Positions 13,168 through 26,335 of a stretch of 64,000 nucleotides of DNA are shown here, piece after piece. Source of the stretch: Scortum barcoo (lineage: Eukaryota > Chordata > Actinopteri > Centrarchiformes > Terapontidae). Where the stretch lies: the NCBI GenBank assembly GCA_023238725.1, contig CM041534.1, positions 21,636,303 through 21,700,302 of the forward strand, in the 5' to 3' direction. The notes under the pieces were generated by a model, which did not search any database, was not told the origin of the DNA, and saw only the letters and a program-made list of their open reading frames with translations. Every line of letters begins with the position of its first letter. Position 1 is the stretch's first letter. The translations under genes were made by a program, and so were the position numbers.

Positions 13168-16100
13168 TGAAAGGTGTCAGCAGACGAAGGAGGCTATCTG
13201 ACGTGTGCAACTTTAAAAAGTAGAGCATATCATACGTGAATGCTCGGGGAGAGGCATAGCCAAATCGCCGCTGAATGATAAAGGTATTAGGTACAATGGG
13301 GATGGCATGCTTCTCACCGGCTTAATGTAGTTAACGTGGGGCTTTTGTTGGGAGCGGCGGAGGATGAGTACAAGGGGTGGAGGTCTGAGAGAAAAGTCAC
13401 TGTGCACTACAAGCATCCATTGTCGCATTTAACACACATACAGGAGGGTTTTTTTCCTTAGTGCTGCAGGAAGCGCAGTGAAAATAACGCGGCAGGCAGG
13501 TGAAGGCTGCGCCCTCTTTGGTGCTGCAGAAAATGTCAACAACGCGCCACAAAGAGGTGGGACACGGCGGCCTGTTCTCAGCCAACGGCGGGAGTTTCAG
13601 AGAGGAAAAACAACAATGCAGCAGGGAAAACGTGATTACCTGACCCTTCATCGAGCACCTAAGATGGGCGCTTAAGTACACCACTAAGATTTAAGGTGTA
13701 CAGACGAGGATCAAGGCCTTGACATCCCAATCTGATTAATGAGGGAGAAACTTTTTTTGAGAGAACAAAAATGGTGAAACTCTTTCGAACTCATGGTCTT
13801 TGATTATAATCAGAATTATTATTAAGATTTAATTGAGATTTTCTTTTCTGAAAATTACTTTACATTAGGAGGAACTCATAGCTCAGATATATTCTTTTAC
13901 TGATCCCAAAGGGTCAAGGTGGACTGTATGTAAAGACAAACCTGCAGCCTTACAGCGGTTAAAGAGGAGAATTCATATTATTTCATATTATGCTCGGAAA
14001 GTCATATAACAGAAAGGCTGACATTAATAAAAGTGTAAAAATGAACTGAATCAAACACTAAACTTTACTGTATTTGTCTGAAGTCATCTGCAGCAACAAT
14101 TCCCTGTCGCTGGTTTATTTTAAGAAATATATTTTACACTTGTGAAATTGAAAAGTGGAAAGTTTAAATCGTTTTGATCACCGATTCAAATGAAGTGAGC
14201 CAACTCTATTTAATTAGATTTAATAAATAGGTTTAGGCAAGTTAATTACAAACTGCACCGCGGTGTGTTTTAAACACAAAAGCCAAAAACAAAACAAAAA
14301 CCTAATGATTCATATCATTTTTAAAGGCCCCATTTGTGTGAAGCATCTGCCTGATTGCATTCGCTTACTGTGGTGCATGTGTGTGAAGTTAAATTGGTGA
14401 TTATAGGTATTAAAAAGGCATTCAGGTGGATTTACTGCGTCCCACCAGGGGAATATGCACAAAAAAATGTATGCACTTCAAAATATGCATTCATTTGTTC
14501 ATTACATACGTGTCCATTTTCCATCCACAAAACAGATTTACATTTTGCTCAAAGTACTTTTTACTGCCGTCTCTCTAATAAAGTAGGCGAATGAGAGCAC
14601 GGCGAAGGGGAGTTCAGGCTGCTGTGACCTTGGAGCCAAACTGCGAGCGGCCAACATGACTTTGTGGGTGGGGAGAAAAAGCCTTTATTTATAGATCTGC
14701 TGTGTGTCGATCAAACTCCATCGAGGGGAAAACGGCGGCCGTCGGAGAAGAGGAGGAGGAAGGAGGAGGGAGGAGGGAAAGTGAGTGCGTGTGTGAGAGA
14801 GTTGCTGGGAGGGTTGCTTTTTGAAGAACTAATACAGTGGTGTGCCTCAATCTCACTTAATTCCATTTAAAGGAAATTGATTTGGAGGTTGAGGGGGGAT
14901 GTGAGGGGGAGGTCTCTCTCACTCTCTCTCTCTATTACGACTGTGATGAAGTCTTGGCCTCGTTTCATCCACTTGCGTCCTTTGGTGGCGCTACATACGG
15001 TCGTGTGCTGTTGCGCTATGATATACAGTAAGACGGGGAAAAGAAAGAGGATGAAACTTTAATGATCCCTGTGGGGGGAAGTGGCTCACAGCAGCAACAA
15101 GTAGCAGGGAGGAAAAATGGAACATAAATATTAAAACTGAATATAAATAAGGATTATAAGCTGACTGGGGTTATGCAGCATAAATACATGCAACTGCTGA
15201 TATCAACACTGGAACATACTGAAGAACTACGGGAGCTCCATTGTGCACACAACATATGATATCTACTAATCAGTTATATAATATACTTGGTTTTAAATGT
15301 GCACAGGATCCAAATAGATAGATAGATATATATTTTTATTATTTTTTTGTTGTTGTTGTTTTACTTCCTTATTTTTTCCTGCAGTACATGACCCTGTATC
15401 TTGAGGTATACAAACATTTTATCATATATCTCTCATTTTATATGTAAGCACTGATTGGCTGATTGCTTTATAACGTGTGTTTTCTTTACAGTTCAGTGAA
15501 TTAGATGGCAGGACCTGATCAGTGGACGTAAAATAGAGCCTAATTTTTTTCTTTTAAAACAGCTTTAAAAAGAATAACTACACACACACACAAAAAAATA
15601 GTTTCAATTTGCTATTTGATCACTTTCCATTTAATGGAGGAGCAGAATATAGTCAATCACCGTGTATAACTAATTCATGTGTAAGTGTAAATGAATTGAC
15701 GATAAAAAAAAAGATGATTTGAGAAGTAATGAAGCTGTTAGTTGATGGTATATTCTGTATGAGTTACCATTTAAATATCTGCCTAAAACTTCCCTTTAGT
15801 TTGATTTGAATCAAAGATGATTTGGACATGTAAATATTAATACGTGGCCATCCTCTCCTCACACAAAGCCGATATTTAATTTCTGTGCGACAAACAAAGA
15901 CAAGAGGAGAAAATCATTCCACACATCTAAATTGTGGCTTTGATTTAATTCCTGTCTTTATCTTTGTTTTTTTTTTTTTCCCCACCGGGGAACTCCACTT
16001 ATCACAATATCACTGGGCAGCTTGTAGATTTAGTCATCTTGCTGCTTGCAAGCTCAAGCAGATGAGAGCAGGGGAGGTTCATGTTTTCCACATTTGCACA

Positions 16101-16822
16101 GGAAAATCAAAGGCAGCTGAGAAACTCAGCAAGGCTCAAAAGCTTCTCAGATACTCAGAAGAGAGGAGAGAAAACAAGTGTATTCAATGCCAGAGCTGTT
16201 AACAACCACCTGTATGTGCCCACCTGTGGTTTCTAAAATAGCTCACACAAAGCGTCGGTACCCAGAGGAATTAAAACTAATCCTAAAATTATCTGATGAA
16301 AATGAAGGCTGAAAAATATTCACTGAATGAAATTTTGGTGCATACAGATATATCACTCTCATAGGAGAGAGTCATGTCTTGTCCATGATTGTGTGCTCCC
16401 ACAAATTCATACTACGATCCAAAATGCTGCCAGATTCCACAGAGCTAAGCTGAATATTCTCACTCATGATGATCAAATTGGGATTCACTGAAGGCAGAAA
16501 TGAAATCATTACTAAAAGACCATCATCTTAAGCCTCCATCTCTGGAGAGAAGTGAGAAGCCTGCTGCCCCAGATTGCCTAAAAATGCAGATAAGAAACAA
16601 TCCTGCACCAGAAATTGGTCCTGCAGGACTATTACATCGGAGAGATTAGTGGAAGATAATCATATAATGGCGATGATAGCACCGATCGCAGCAAAACGAC
16701 CCCATAAAGTCACCTCTGAATAAAGAACAGGCGATACAGATGAGTGGGAATAAAGCAGTGAAGCGCTTGTGCGGGGTAACATGTGTGAGACAGCTGTGTG
16801 CAGGGCTCAGCGCTGCCTCTGA

Positions 16823-16837
16823 CCAGCAGGGGGCGCT
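16823..16837 (+). promoter_or_regulatory. Candidate CTCF binding site
   Basis: CCAGCAGGGGGCGCT matches every position of the vertebrate CTCF core CCASYAGRKGGCRSY. CTCF would act as an insulator or loop anchor. The site lies beside an (AC)n repeat (16848-16877). Occupancy cannot be judged from sequence. Confidence 0.6.
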
Positions 16838-16846
16838 CCTCTGTCT

Positions 16847-16847
<1 letters not shown>

Positions 16848-16877
<30 letters not shown>
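16848..16877. repeat. (AC)n microsatellite
   Basis: About 15 AC units starting 11 bp after the CTCF-like core. Confidence 0.95.
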
Positions 16878-16880
<3 letters not shown>

Positions 16881-18761
16881 TCCCACTGGAGAGCTGGAGC
16901 AACAAGGAAGGGGAGAAGTCCTCACATGACCTTCCAGTTCACAGGAGTTTGCCTCCAGAAAAAAAAGCCTCTTATATGGTATATCAAGACTTAACAGCCT
17001 CAGTGTCCTCTGCAGTTTATGGCTGAGAATGGAGATTAGAAAGTAGTTTAGAGGGTCAGGTGGTAGTTGTCGAGCGCCGGGGTCAATGAGGGTAAACGCT
17101 GGTTCACTAACATGGTTTTCTAACATGGGAACAGAGTCTGAGTCTACACTTGTCCTCTTAACAAGTGAACTCATCTGATATCAGCCATTTTTTTTACATA
17201 ATTCTACTCATTCCTGGTGCATTTCTTCTTCTTTTTATTTTTTTTTTTCTTTTGGAAATGATTAAACGAGGGAACACGTCTGCCAAAGAAAAACAGATTT
17301 GAATCAAAAGGCTGTTTAAATGCACTCAGCTGGCAGAGTTTTATGAAAATGGGTTTTTAGGAGTTAATATTAGACTGAACTGCTGGTTAATATTGAGATT
17401 GTTCTGAAATCTGTTTTTGTGTGTGTGTGTGTCCTAAGGGCAAACTTAACATGCTAAATGAAACTGGGCCGTATCCACAGCAGATATTAATTGGACGCAT
17501 CAACGAAGAACAGGACCAATTTGAAAGGGGGTAATAGTTACTTGTTGGTCGAGTATATTTCTACGTAATGTGCAAATAAAGCTGCCTTGTAATCTCACAC
17601 AAACTTTACGCAATAGATATATAAAGACAAATATATACATTAATAAACTTTAATACTTTGCAGGCCAGGCTTTACTTTACTATTTTGTTTATAATTAATG
17701 TTTTTTACTCCCCCCAAAAAAGTGTGCAATAATTTTAGAAAGAGACGGCAAACTAAATTTAAGAAAAAATCTGGGAGAAAAAGTTCAGCTGTCCTACAAC
17801 TCCTATAACATTTTTAGGGTTCATTTAATGACCTTCATTAACTCTATATGGTGTCTTCTAAATGACAGGGTGCACTTAGGAAATCCTGCATTAAGAGGAA
17901 TCCCTTAAAGGTGAGTAAAAGTTATGTTAAAATAACGGGGTCCCATTAAAGGATAAGACAGGCTTTATTCTGGCTTTTTATACGTGAACTCGTGAAAAGA
18001 CCAAATCCGTCTCTCTGTTCCTACTAAATACTTAAACTTTTAAAACGGCTCCAAAAATACATACTAAATGACTTTATAGAAGATAGTTTAGGTTTTCTAT
18101 AAGAGTAAAAAGTATGTCTTAGGGACTATTTTTAATCTGCGGATGAATTTATTTTCGGTTCTCTTGTGCTATTTAAAGCAGCAGGATGGTGTGTGTGTGA
18201 GTTAAAATAAACTCTGGTGTGTTTTCGTGTCACCCGGTGCAACAGTGCAGCTCATTAATGTGTTTTATAGCTTTTCTTTTGGTGGGGGGGGGGGCAACAA
18301 TGGAGTTCTGTGGCATGGAGGGATAACCCACATTAGGATGTGACTTGTTAGTAGGATCAATGAATTGGTTAGCGAAAAGAAAAATACTGAACATCGCCTG
18401 CTTTATTTATTTATTTTTTTTAACTCTTGAAGCAGAAAGATTTCGTGATGAGACTTTTTATTTCTTCCTGGAGTATCATTAGGAATCATTAAGGATCTTA
18501 ATGAAAGACACTGAGATTTGTGCTTGATGGGAAACAATGCGTAAGTTGTTGTCTTCCTCATCTTCCTTCTGCTGCCACTTTCTTTCTGTCTTTCTATCTG
18601 TCTGCTCCATCATCTCTATCTTTAGCTCTTCCTCTCTTCCTCTACCTCTTTGTGTCTCCAGGCCATATTTCTCCGTGGACAGAGCCCAGGAAATTATAGT
18701 GTGGTGTGGGAGGGAGACACCGCTGGCTCTCTGACCCAGACTTGCTGCTATAAATCCACAC

Positions 18762-18783
18762 TTTTTTTTTTTTTTTTTTTTTT
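18762..18783. repeat. Poly-T tract (T22)
   Basis: An uninterrupted T22 run followed by AAAA. Confidence 0.9.
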
Positions 18784-20676
18784 AAAAGCAGGTTGGGTGG
18801 GTTGGAGGGATTCTCCCACCTCGACCCCACCTCTTCCTCCTCCTCTGTACATCTGGCCCATGAACGACACACTTGACGGCAACACACACCAGACACAAAC
18901 ACAAACCTCCGCTCGCACACTTGGGTGGGCAGGAGGGAAACACGCAGCTCGAAACAGAGCCAGCGTTTCTGACTTTGTACGTGTGACCGAGCGACGCCGC
19001 ACAGCTACAATCCGAAAGAAAGATTCAGTCTGTGCATGATGACAAAACCTCATCAAATTTTATTAAACGAGCACAAACTGTGCAAAGGCCAATCACATGC
19101 TGTCGACAGAAATGATGCAAAGGCTCTTCCATCACTTCTTAGATAACATGAGGATAAGATAAAGATAATGTAAGGATAAGATATGTTTAACATCAAAAAC
19201 AGTTCAGACTGCCACCTCTTCTAAATATTTTATATCAGTAAGTAAGTAAAGTAGTAACACCACATGGTTGCTAAGACGATTTTGTTTGCAGGAGAAACAC
19301 TCAAAAGAAGAAGAAACTCCAAAGAGGAGCTTAAAAAAAAAGAAAAGGATGAGACATGATCTTGTAGCTCACTTTGTCCAAGAACAGCCTCTGGAGTGTG
19401 ACGACATTTGTCCTGAAGATAAGCTCCAGATATTTTTACAGACAAGGAATCTTTTATTCAACAAAAACCTCAGCTCTGTCCAGCTTTCTGTCCATGAGAA
19501 CAGATAGAAATCTAATAGAGACACACATGACACCAGCGATTGTTGGACAATAGACTTGTCCTGCTGTTACAGACACACTGGATTATCTTTGCCTTTAACA
19601 TGCAGACTCGAGGCCAATCAAAGCCCATTTAGCTATTTCTCCTAGCTGGAACTAATTTAATGTTTTTATGAGCAACAAATCAAACTGCGTTACGTTACAT
19701 TTTGATTAATGCCTGCACCTCAGATGTGAGGTTGGTTTGATTTTATGTTTGCTTTCCGATTCTGTTTGTGAAACGTAATTAATTTGTTTCAGAGTCTGAT
19801 CCTTAGTGAGTCCTTAAAGTTCAAACAAAACCGAGTTCCTCGTGTTTACTTGAATGGAGATATAGATGCGGATAAAGTCTTCAGAGGAGGAATGAAATCC
19901 AGTCAAAGCATTGCATTTTGGGATGTTCAAAAGATGGACTTTCTCACTCTCTTTTTTTTTTCTTTTCCCTCCTTTTCAACCCTGTTTAAGATTCCTGGCC
20001 TTTCACCTGACCTCAGGCCTTAGCCAGGGCAGCTGGAGGGGGGGGTGCTGGTTGCTTGCAGTAGTGGGGGTTAAAGTGTAATCCTGGTCCTGTGACCACA
20101 AAGGCTTGGCCCCTGAGGGCCAAGGACCAGCCACATTTTCTGAATTGCAATGTTATCCCTCAGCAAACCCTTCGGACTGACTACATATCAAAGGATTAAG
20201 TTGCAGGGCTCTTCTCTGCTGTTTAAGGACGGCCGTGACGCCCAAACTCTCCCCCCCTTTCACCTCAATCAGTTATAGTTTTAGGATCTTGATCATGTAG
20301 ACGAGAAGATTATACGAGACAACTTCTCAGAGCCTAGTTAGAGAAATTGTCCACAGCACCAGAGAGAGAAGAGGAAGCTTTTTTTATTTCATTATATCAA
20401 TGCCTTAGTCCACACAGTTTCACATCAATCTATTAACAAGAGTAATTGCCACATAGCATCATTACAACTGACACATATTTTAAACCATTCAGATGCTGAT
20501 ATGTGGCTGCTAGTGTACTGCTAATTGCTTGCTTAAGTAATCCATTAAGGAGTGTTTCTACAACAGCTTGCATGCTCCATTATCATTAGTTTTATTCTGA
20601 GGAAACCTTAACAAACCCTTTTTAACAGCACCGCTTTGGCTTGGCCCTGAGCGCCTCTTTGCATTTAAACCTAAAG

Positions 20677-20678
<2 letters not shown>

Positions 20679-20706
<28 letters not shown>
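20679..20706. repeat. Poly-T tract (T28)
   Basis: An uninterrupted T28 run followed by AAAG. Confidence 0.9.
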
Positions 20707-20713
<7 letters not shown>

Positions 20714-22299
20714 AGCAACTTCAGAAGATAGAGAGAACTGAAGCGAAAGAGAGAAAAGGGGTTTAATTGACGCCTCCCCCATTTTCCCAGGGTGAAGACC
20801 AGAGGGAGGAGGGATGGGAGAAAGGAGGGGGTGGGTGAGGGGGGGAGGCGATGTGACACTGCTCTCCTGGTGTTGCGACTGTACAAAAGGAAGCAGATTT
20901 GCAGAGGAGGTGACCCCTAACCCTTAAAGCTCCAGAAAGGGTCCTTGGTGGCCCCTGCACCACCCAATCAATCACCTCCCAAAGCCTGCTGGTCAGCCGG
21001 ACTGTAAAGGGACACCGCGGTCGGACCAGCAGACCCAATCCCCCACACATTCCTCTGTAGTTTTTCTTTTTGTTTGTACGGGGGTGGTGAAGCCGGCCTT
21101 TACTTTTCTGTGGAAAAAAACATACTTGCTTCATCTTTTCAAATCCAAAATTACATTTTTGCGTAAGGAATCTGTAGGGACTAACCTAAAATTGCCCAAA
21201 AAGAAGAAGTGCTCCATCACAGAAAGACAGAAGTGCTAATAAAGGCTTCACATGTAGTTAAAGTTCACTGCTCGCTTTGTACCAGTCTGTCATGAAAAAT
21301 GCAGAAATCTTCATCAAAGCAGTGCAACTATTCATGATTTCATCTTCTCAGGCATGAAAAAGCTGCTGAATTTCCTGTTGTTTACAGTAAACTCTGAATG
21401 TGCCTCCGCCGATGAAGTGGTGTCAAAAATGAAGAAAATGTCAAATAATTAAACGTATCAAATAGCTGCTGAAGAAATGCAAACAATTTCTATCAAAATG
21501 TTACAGTTCTGATAAACATTTTTGGATTAGTTTAACTTTTTACAGCTGTTTTTCTCGTGATTATAAGGATGTTTAAGGCAATCTAGTTCAAGCAAAGTCA
21601 CTATTTAAATCATGTCTGATCATTAATGTGTAGAAGTAGAAGAAATATTAAATCGTTATAATATGAAATGCTGCAGCCTCCTTACAGTATTTTCTTTAAT
21701 TCACACTAAGGTATGTTTTGAAATGTAAATGTATTATTATAGGAACTTATAAGAACTATAATCCTTTTCATTCAATTTGTTATCTAACTTATTCTAATTT
21801 ATTATATTTTATGCTTTAAGTTTCTGAATAAAACAATATTTATGACAACTTTTAAGAAGCTAGACTATATTTGCAACATGACCATTCCTTTCCATTACAC
21901 ATACATTCATATGAAGCCTGATTTGAATCCTCTTTAACATTTTTTCCATTACTTATTTTTCTCCCCCTCATATTTGTATATATACGAAAGGTAGCAAAAA
22001 GCTTTAGATAAACACAATTCAATGCTTAATTTAATCCAGCAGTGAGTTTTTTGGCATTCAGCAAACCCCATTTGTAAATACTTTTCATTACACCATGACC
22101 ATGACTATGTTATATTGCCTGTTCAGAAGACCTCTGAGTTTCCATATAACACTTGCTCCATAGCTATAAAAGTTGGTCAAGGTCAGCGTACAGTGAACAG
22201 CTGGCCGCTGACTTATGCGTATGCTGCTGTCACCATAGAGACTTTTGACATTTTTGCTTGTGAATAAATACATAATTAGATGCTAAATTAATTTCCAAG

Positions 22300-22560
22300 G
22301 CAGCATTTACATATTAGGAGAGCAGGAATGAAGGGCAGAGAAGACAACAAGCGAAGGTGCAAAGTGATCACTGACTTACTGGTATCACAGCGGAAATATC
22401 ACCGTACCTGAGGATCGGGTTAAGTGATTTTAATGCTCTCAAATGAGCCTGCGCTGTTACACAACCTCACAACTTCGCATTTAATTACAACCTTCAATAT
22501 GAATGATTGATACTCAGCATTTCATTATACGAGATCATTAATATTAAACGGTAAACTATA
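22300..22560. promoter_or_regulatory. Candidate conserved non-coding block
   Basis: This is unique, repeat-free sequence with several homeodomain-type TTAAT/TAATTA cores and mixed composition, unlike the AT-rich filler on either side. The call is by texture only. Confidence 0.22.
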
Positions 22561-24255
22561 TTGCGTTCAACGGTGCACAGCGTTCAACTCTCATCTTCTT
22601 CAGCTGAGGTTCTCATAAAGTTGCATCAAAAATAATGATATATAAAAAACAGTACTGATTTCATGTCAAGAGACACATCGACTTTCCAGTAATTTCATAA
22701 TGAAAGCAAAAATTGATTCAGGTCCTTCAGGTGTGTCAGACTGTGCACAAAGGCTTTTCAGGTAGATAAGAGTCGTTGTTGTTGTTAAACCAGTTGAACC
22801 AGACCAAATAATTAAATAAATGAATGACCTGTGCGCTTGTTTCTAACATTTTAGCGATATATCGCAGTAATTAGTTGCTCTTTTTCTTCCTTCTCATTAG
22901 ATTCGCTTTGATAAAGAAATGTGTGTTTTATTACATACTTTAAATTCGTTGGAAATTACATGTTACTTGAATTCCTTCTGCTTGAACGATCACTTGTTAT
23001 TAGGGAAGCAGCACATTCATTAACTTTCCACTCTGTTTATTTCACCTGCGAGCGGCAACAGTTGTAAATAGTAGCAGAGATTGTGCAGGTCATTATACAT
23101 ATCTATCTGTGTAGACTTTGTTACCCAACACGGGACTCGAGATTGTGATTAAAAAAAAAAAGAGGATGCTGAAGTCAACTAAGATCAAAGCATCCCGGGT
23201 CACGGCGGTCTCTCCAAATAGAGCACATAAAATGTGTAATTTGTGGCAGGAATGCTGTCTAATCAGGTGAACTGCTGATTCTCTCCCAACGCCACACCTG
23301 AGCAAACACGCTCATTGTTCCCAGCAAGCAAATAACCAAAGACGAAGGGAAAACAAGAAAGTTGGGTGACTCAAATAGTCAGGAGACATCAGACAAAGCC
23401 TGTATACTTTTTTTTTACTCCGCTTCCACGTTCAAATTCTCATACACACAGGAGGCTTGTTTTATTTTATTTCCTCACAGAGCTTATCTGGCATACACTG
23501 GTGTGTTTTTTGTGGCTGGTTGCAAAGGTGCCATCTATCAAAACAATCTGCTCTCAGGGGGGAAACCTGCTATTAACTGATAAGAGTCTGCCCTCTGTGG
23601 GGTGTAATGGGTCCCACTTGAGTTTCTTTTCGGAGTATTGTCCTGGCAGGCCACCTCCAAGACAAACCCAACTCAATGACCGCTCTCTGTTTCGCTGCTC
23701 CTCGACTAAAAGTACAGCGGCTGCTTCGCAACGCCGAATTCAGCCCGGCCATTTTACGGCGGGAGATTTCATCCATCCACAGCAACAAAACGTCATCACA
23801 GTGAAGTCAGTGTTATTTTCTTTTTGCACGGCTGTCTTCTCTACTGAGCGATACGGGGTTAGCTTAATAACATATAATTATCTCATTATATCATCAGCAT
23901 AATTATATGCAAGTGAGGTTCAATGAAATCACACACCTGTAGCTTACAGTCCGGCTCATGTCACATTTCTTTACTTTAGGCTGCAGAAATTTTGTTAAGT
24001 TGAATGAATACAGCGCTGATCTAACTGAAAAGTGAGAAATTTGTTATGAAAAAATAAAGTTAGAACATGTTTTGGCATGTATTAGTCATTTGTAGAAAAA
24101 AAAAGTCAATTTACAAATGCATTAGCATGTAATGTTGCAGACACTTGAAACATACAGTGCAAAGTAATGAATTATCTTAAATATTTAAAATATTTATAAG
24201 ATTTAAATATTTTCATCCTGCACTGAATTTAAAAGGAATTAATGGCTGACTGTAG

Positions 24256-24273
24256 AAAAAAAAAAAAAAAAAA
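24256..24273. repeat. Poly-A tract (A18)
   Basis: A run of about 18 A inside an AT-rich segment with overlapping AAATATTT palindromes (24175-24215). Confidence 0.8.
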
Positions 24274-26160
24274 CTTAAAACAAATATTTAACTTTTTAAC
24301 ATGAAATCACTTTTTAAATCCATCTGTTGTGTTTTCCTGAAAATATTTTCTAATCGGATAAAACATACAAAGAAGTGGACATTTAGAGGTTGAATATCTG
24401 AAGATGACTTTCACATTACGCTGACATTAACAGGAACTAATAGCTGTTTCAGAAAAACGGTTTGGAGATGCAAAGTCCAAGATATTTGCAATAAAACAAC
24501 TATAAAATGTAAAACTCCATCTTTCAGGTTTGAGTTTCTTGGCTAAACAAGGTGTCAGTCTATCAAAGTAAAGCTGGGCTTACAGTGGCTAACATGTAAA
24601 GAGCAGGATGCTCCACTGGGGGAAGAAAATCTGGCAAGCATCCATGTTTCTCTCCTGGTTTTCCTGAAATAAACCACTGGAACAAACACAGGCTACAATT
24701 AAAGTCCACAAGCCTGGAAATTCCCATTTACCTCTAAATGTATTAGTTCATATGAGGTGCTGTAAATGGTTTCTTTGGACGACACATAACTTTACACTAA
24801 AGCCTCTTTGTTTGTGTGTGAGGTGATCTGAGCTGTTTTCTTACAGTGTGGTTGGTAAGTAGCTCATTTCCTTTATAGAGAGTCAGCTCATCAGCTGGGA
24901 GCTGAAATCACATTCAAAGGGAGAGATAATTAATTACGTCTAAATGTCATTTTCATAATTGGGATTGTCCGGGATCTGTGCTTGTTTTGTGTTAATAATT
25001 TCCTCCTGTCTCAGGACAAAGGGAGTCATGACAACACAAACATACATACAGGAATCACTGTGCTGTCTCCTCTGATGTTAGAAATAACCAGCACTGGCTC
25101 AGTAAGAGGGAACCCCTTTCCTCCTTGAAGCACTTCTATTCATTGAAGCCATCCACGGGAATGCAGCCAAAATGACCCATCAAAGATTGAAGGGGGTTAA
25201 GCTCCCATAATCAATATGACACTGCTAAGTGCCCTTTGATTGAGCTGCACGCAGTGTAAAAGGACATTTCTGTGTGCCCGGCTGCTCTTGCCACCAAGAA
25301 ATGCTGCATTTGTCCAAAGCTAAACGGTCTTCTGAATGTCATTGTCACGGGTACATTAACTTTTATATGAGTCCGAGAGACAGACTCGGAGTGAGGATGA
25401 ACGGCCATTTTCATTAGTGTGGCTGCTCGGAGCCATTAAGGGTGCCGTCAGATGGACGGGGGAAAGCAGCGGTTTGCGTACGGTCGCACAACCAATCCAG
25501 AGATTTTTGCATCAAGAACAGTACCGCAAGAAGCCGGAGTGATAAAGGCAGTGGCTAAATTTGCCGGTGTGAAACCCCGTGTCACTAGGCAACTGGATCT
25601 GATGGCTCCTTTGTTTGGGGTGAAAGGTTGGAAGCACTCTTACTAATCTCCTTGCTTCACAATTAAGGAACACAGGAGAGCTGCTCGAACCTCTTCCCAC
25701 TCTCAAACAACAACAACAAAAAGAAAAGGATTGAAAGACTCCTCTATTGTCCCTCCTCCTCAGTCCCTACTGCCCCCCCCCCACCCTCCCTCGCCACGCT
25801 AATCGAAAGGTATTTGCACTGTAAATTAAAAGGGCCCTCGCGCGTTGCTGTTTTAACACTGACGCGCTCTCCTAAGATGTCCACAAACAGCTCCAATCTA
25901 ATTACAGAGGGAGATTTACTCCAAATAACACCGCGGACAAAAGAGCCTTGGCTATTGTTGACGTGGGGCCACTGTTCCACATCTCTTTCTCTCTTTCACT
26001 CTCTTGGGCGAATCCTTTTATATTCAAAGTCCTCGTCTTGCCAAGGTTAAAATGCGATGGGATATCTGAAAGAAGGGAACCTCCTGACAAAAGCGGCCTT
26101 TTTATTCCCCGGATGGCAAAGGCCTTCACAGATTTCCACTGTTCTGTCTCTTTCCTTATC

Positions 26161-26182
26161 TTTTTTTTTTTTTTTTTTTTTT
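26161..26182. repeat. Poly-T tract (T22)
   Basis: An uninterrupted T22 run followed by AAAC, directly beside a CpG-dense stretch. Confidence 0.9.
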
Positions 26183-26195
26183 AAACAAGCAGATC

Positions 26196-26335
26196 TCGAA
26201 CAAAGCCGCAGCGGCCGACATGCAAATGTAACAGAGGAGAATAGCGGCGTCCAGGGGAGTTGAGATTGTCCGACGACGGGACGTGCTCGCCGGGGCTGCA
26301 TTGTGACGTACGGCTGAGACACATCCTCAGGGTCG
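26196..26335. promoter_or_regulatory. CpG-dense patch with octamer and CRE-like motifs
   Basis: About 15 CpGs fall within 140 bp, far denser than the surrounding intron. The patch contains a POU octamer ATGCAAAT (26220-26227) and a CRE-like TGACGTA (26304-26310). It could be an enhancer or an alternative promoter. No transcript structure is visible. Confidence 0.3.

Larger units (their letters stand above)
9761..20678. other. Intronic stretch without a recognised gene
   Basis: It contains an imperfect hairpin at 10294-10336, a GA-rich run near 11409-11435, two CA repeats, a G-quadruplex motif with poly-A, a CTCF-like core and long poly-T. A pyrimidine-rich region at 18545-18660 looks like a plus-strand splice acceptor, but no coding exon follows it. 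No gene was recognised. Confidence 0.55.

Noticed and set aside
12930..13223. Frames with poly-Thr/His and poly-Lys
   Set aside because: These are translations of (CA)n and A29 repeats.
18545..18662. Long pyrimidine tract ending in CCAG, like a splice acceptor on the plus strand
   Set aside because: No open coding exon or donor follows, and the supported gene is on the other strand; pyrimidine tracts are common in this window.
23366..23902. 178-codon plus-strand frame
   Set aside because: No domain or start context, and it overlaps another open frame of similar quality.
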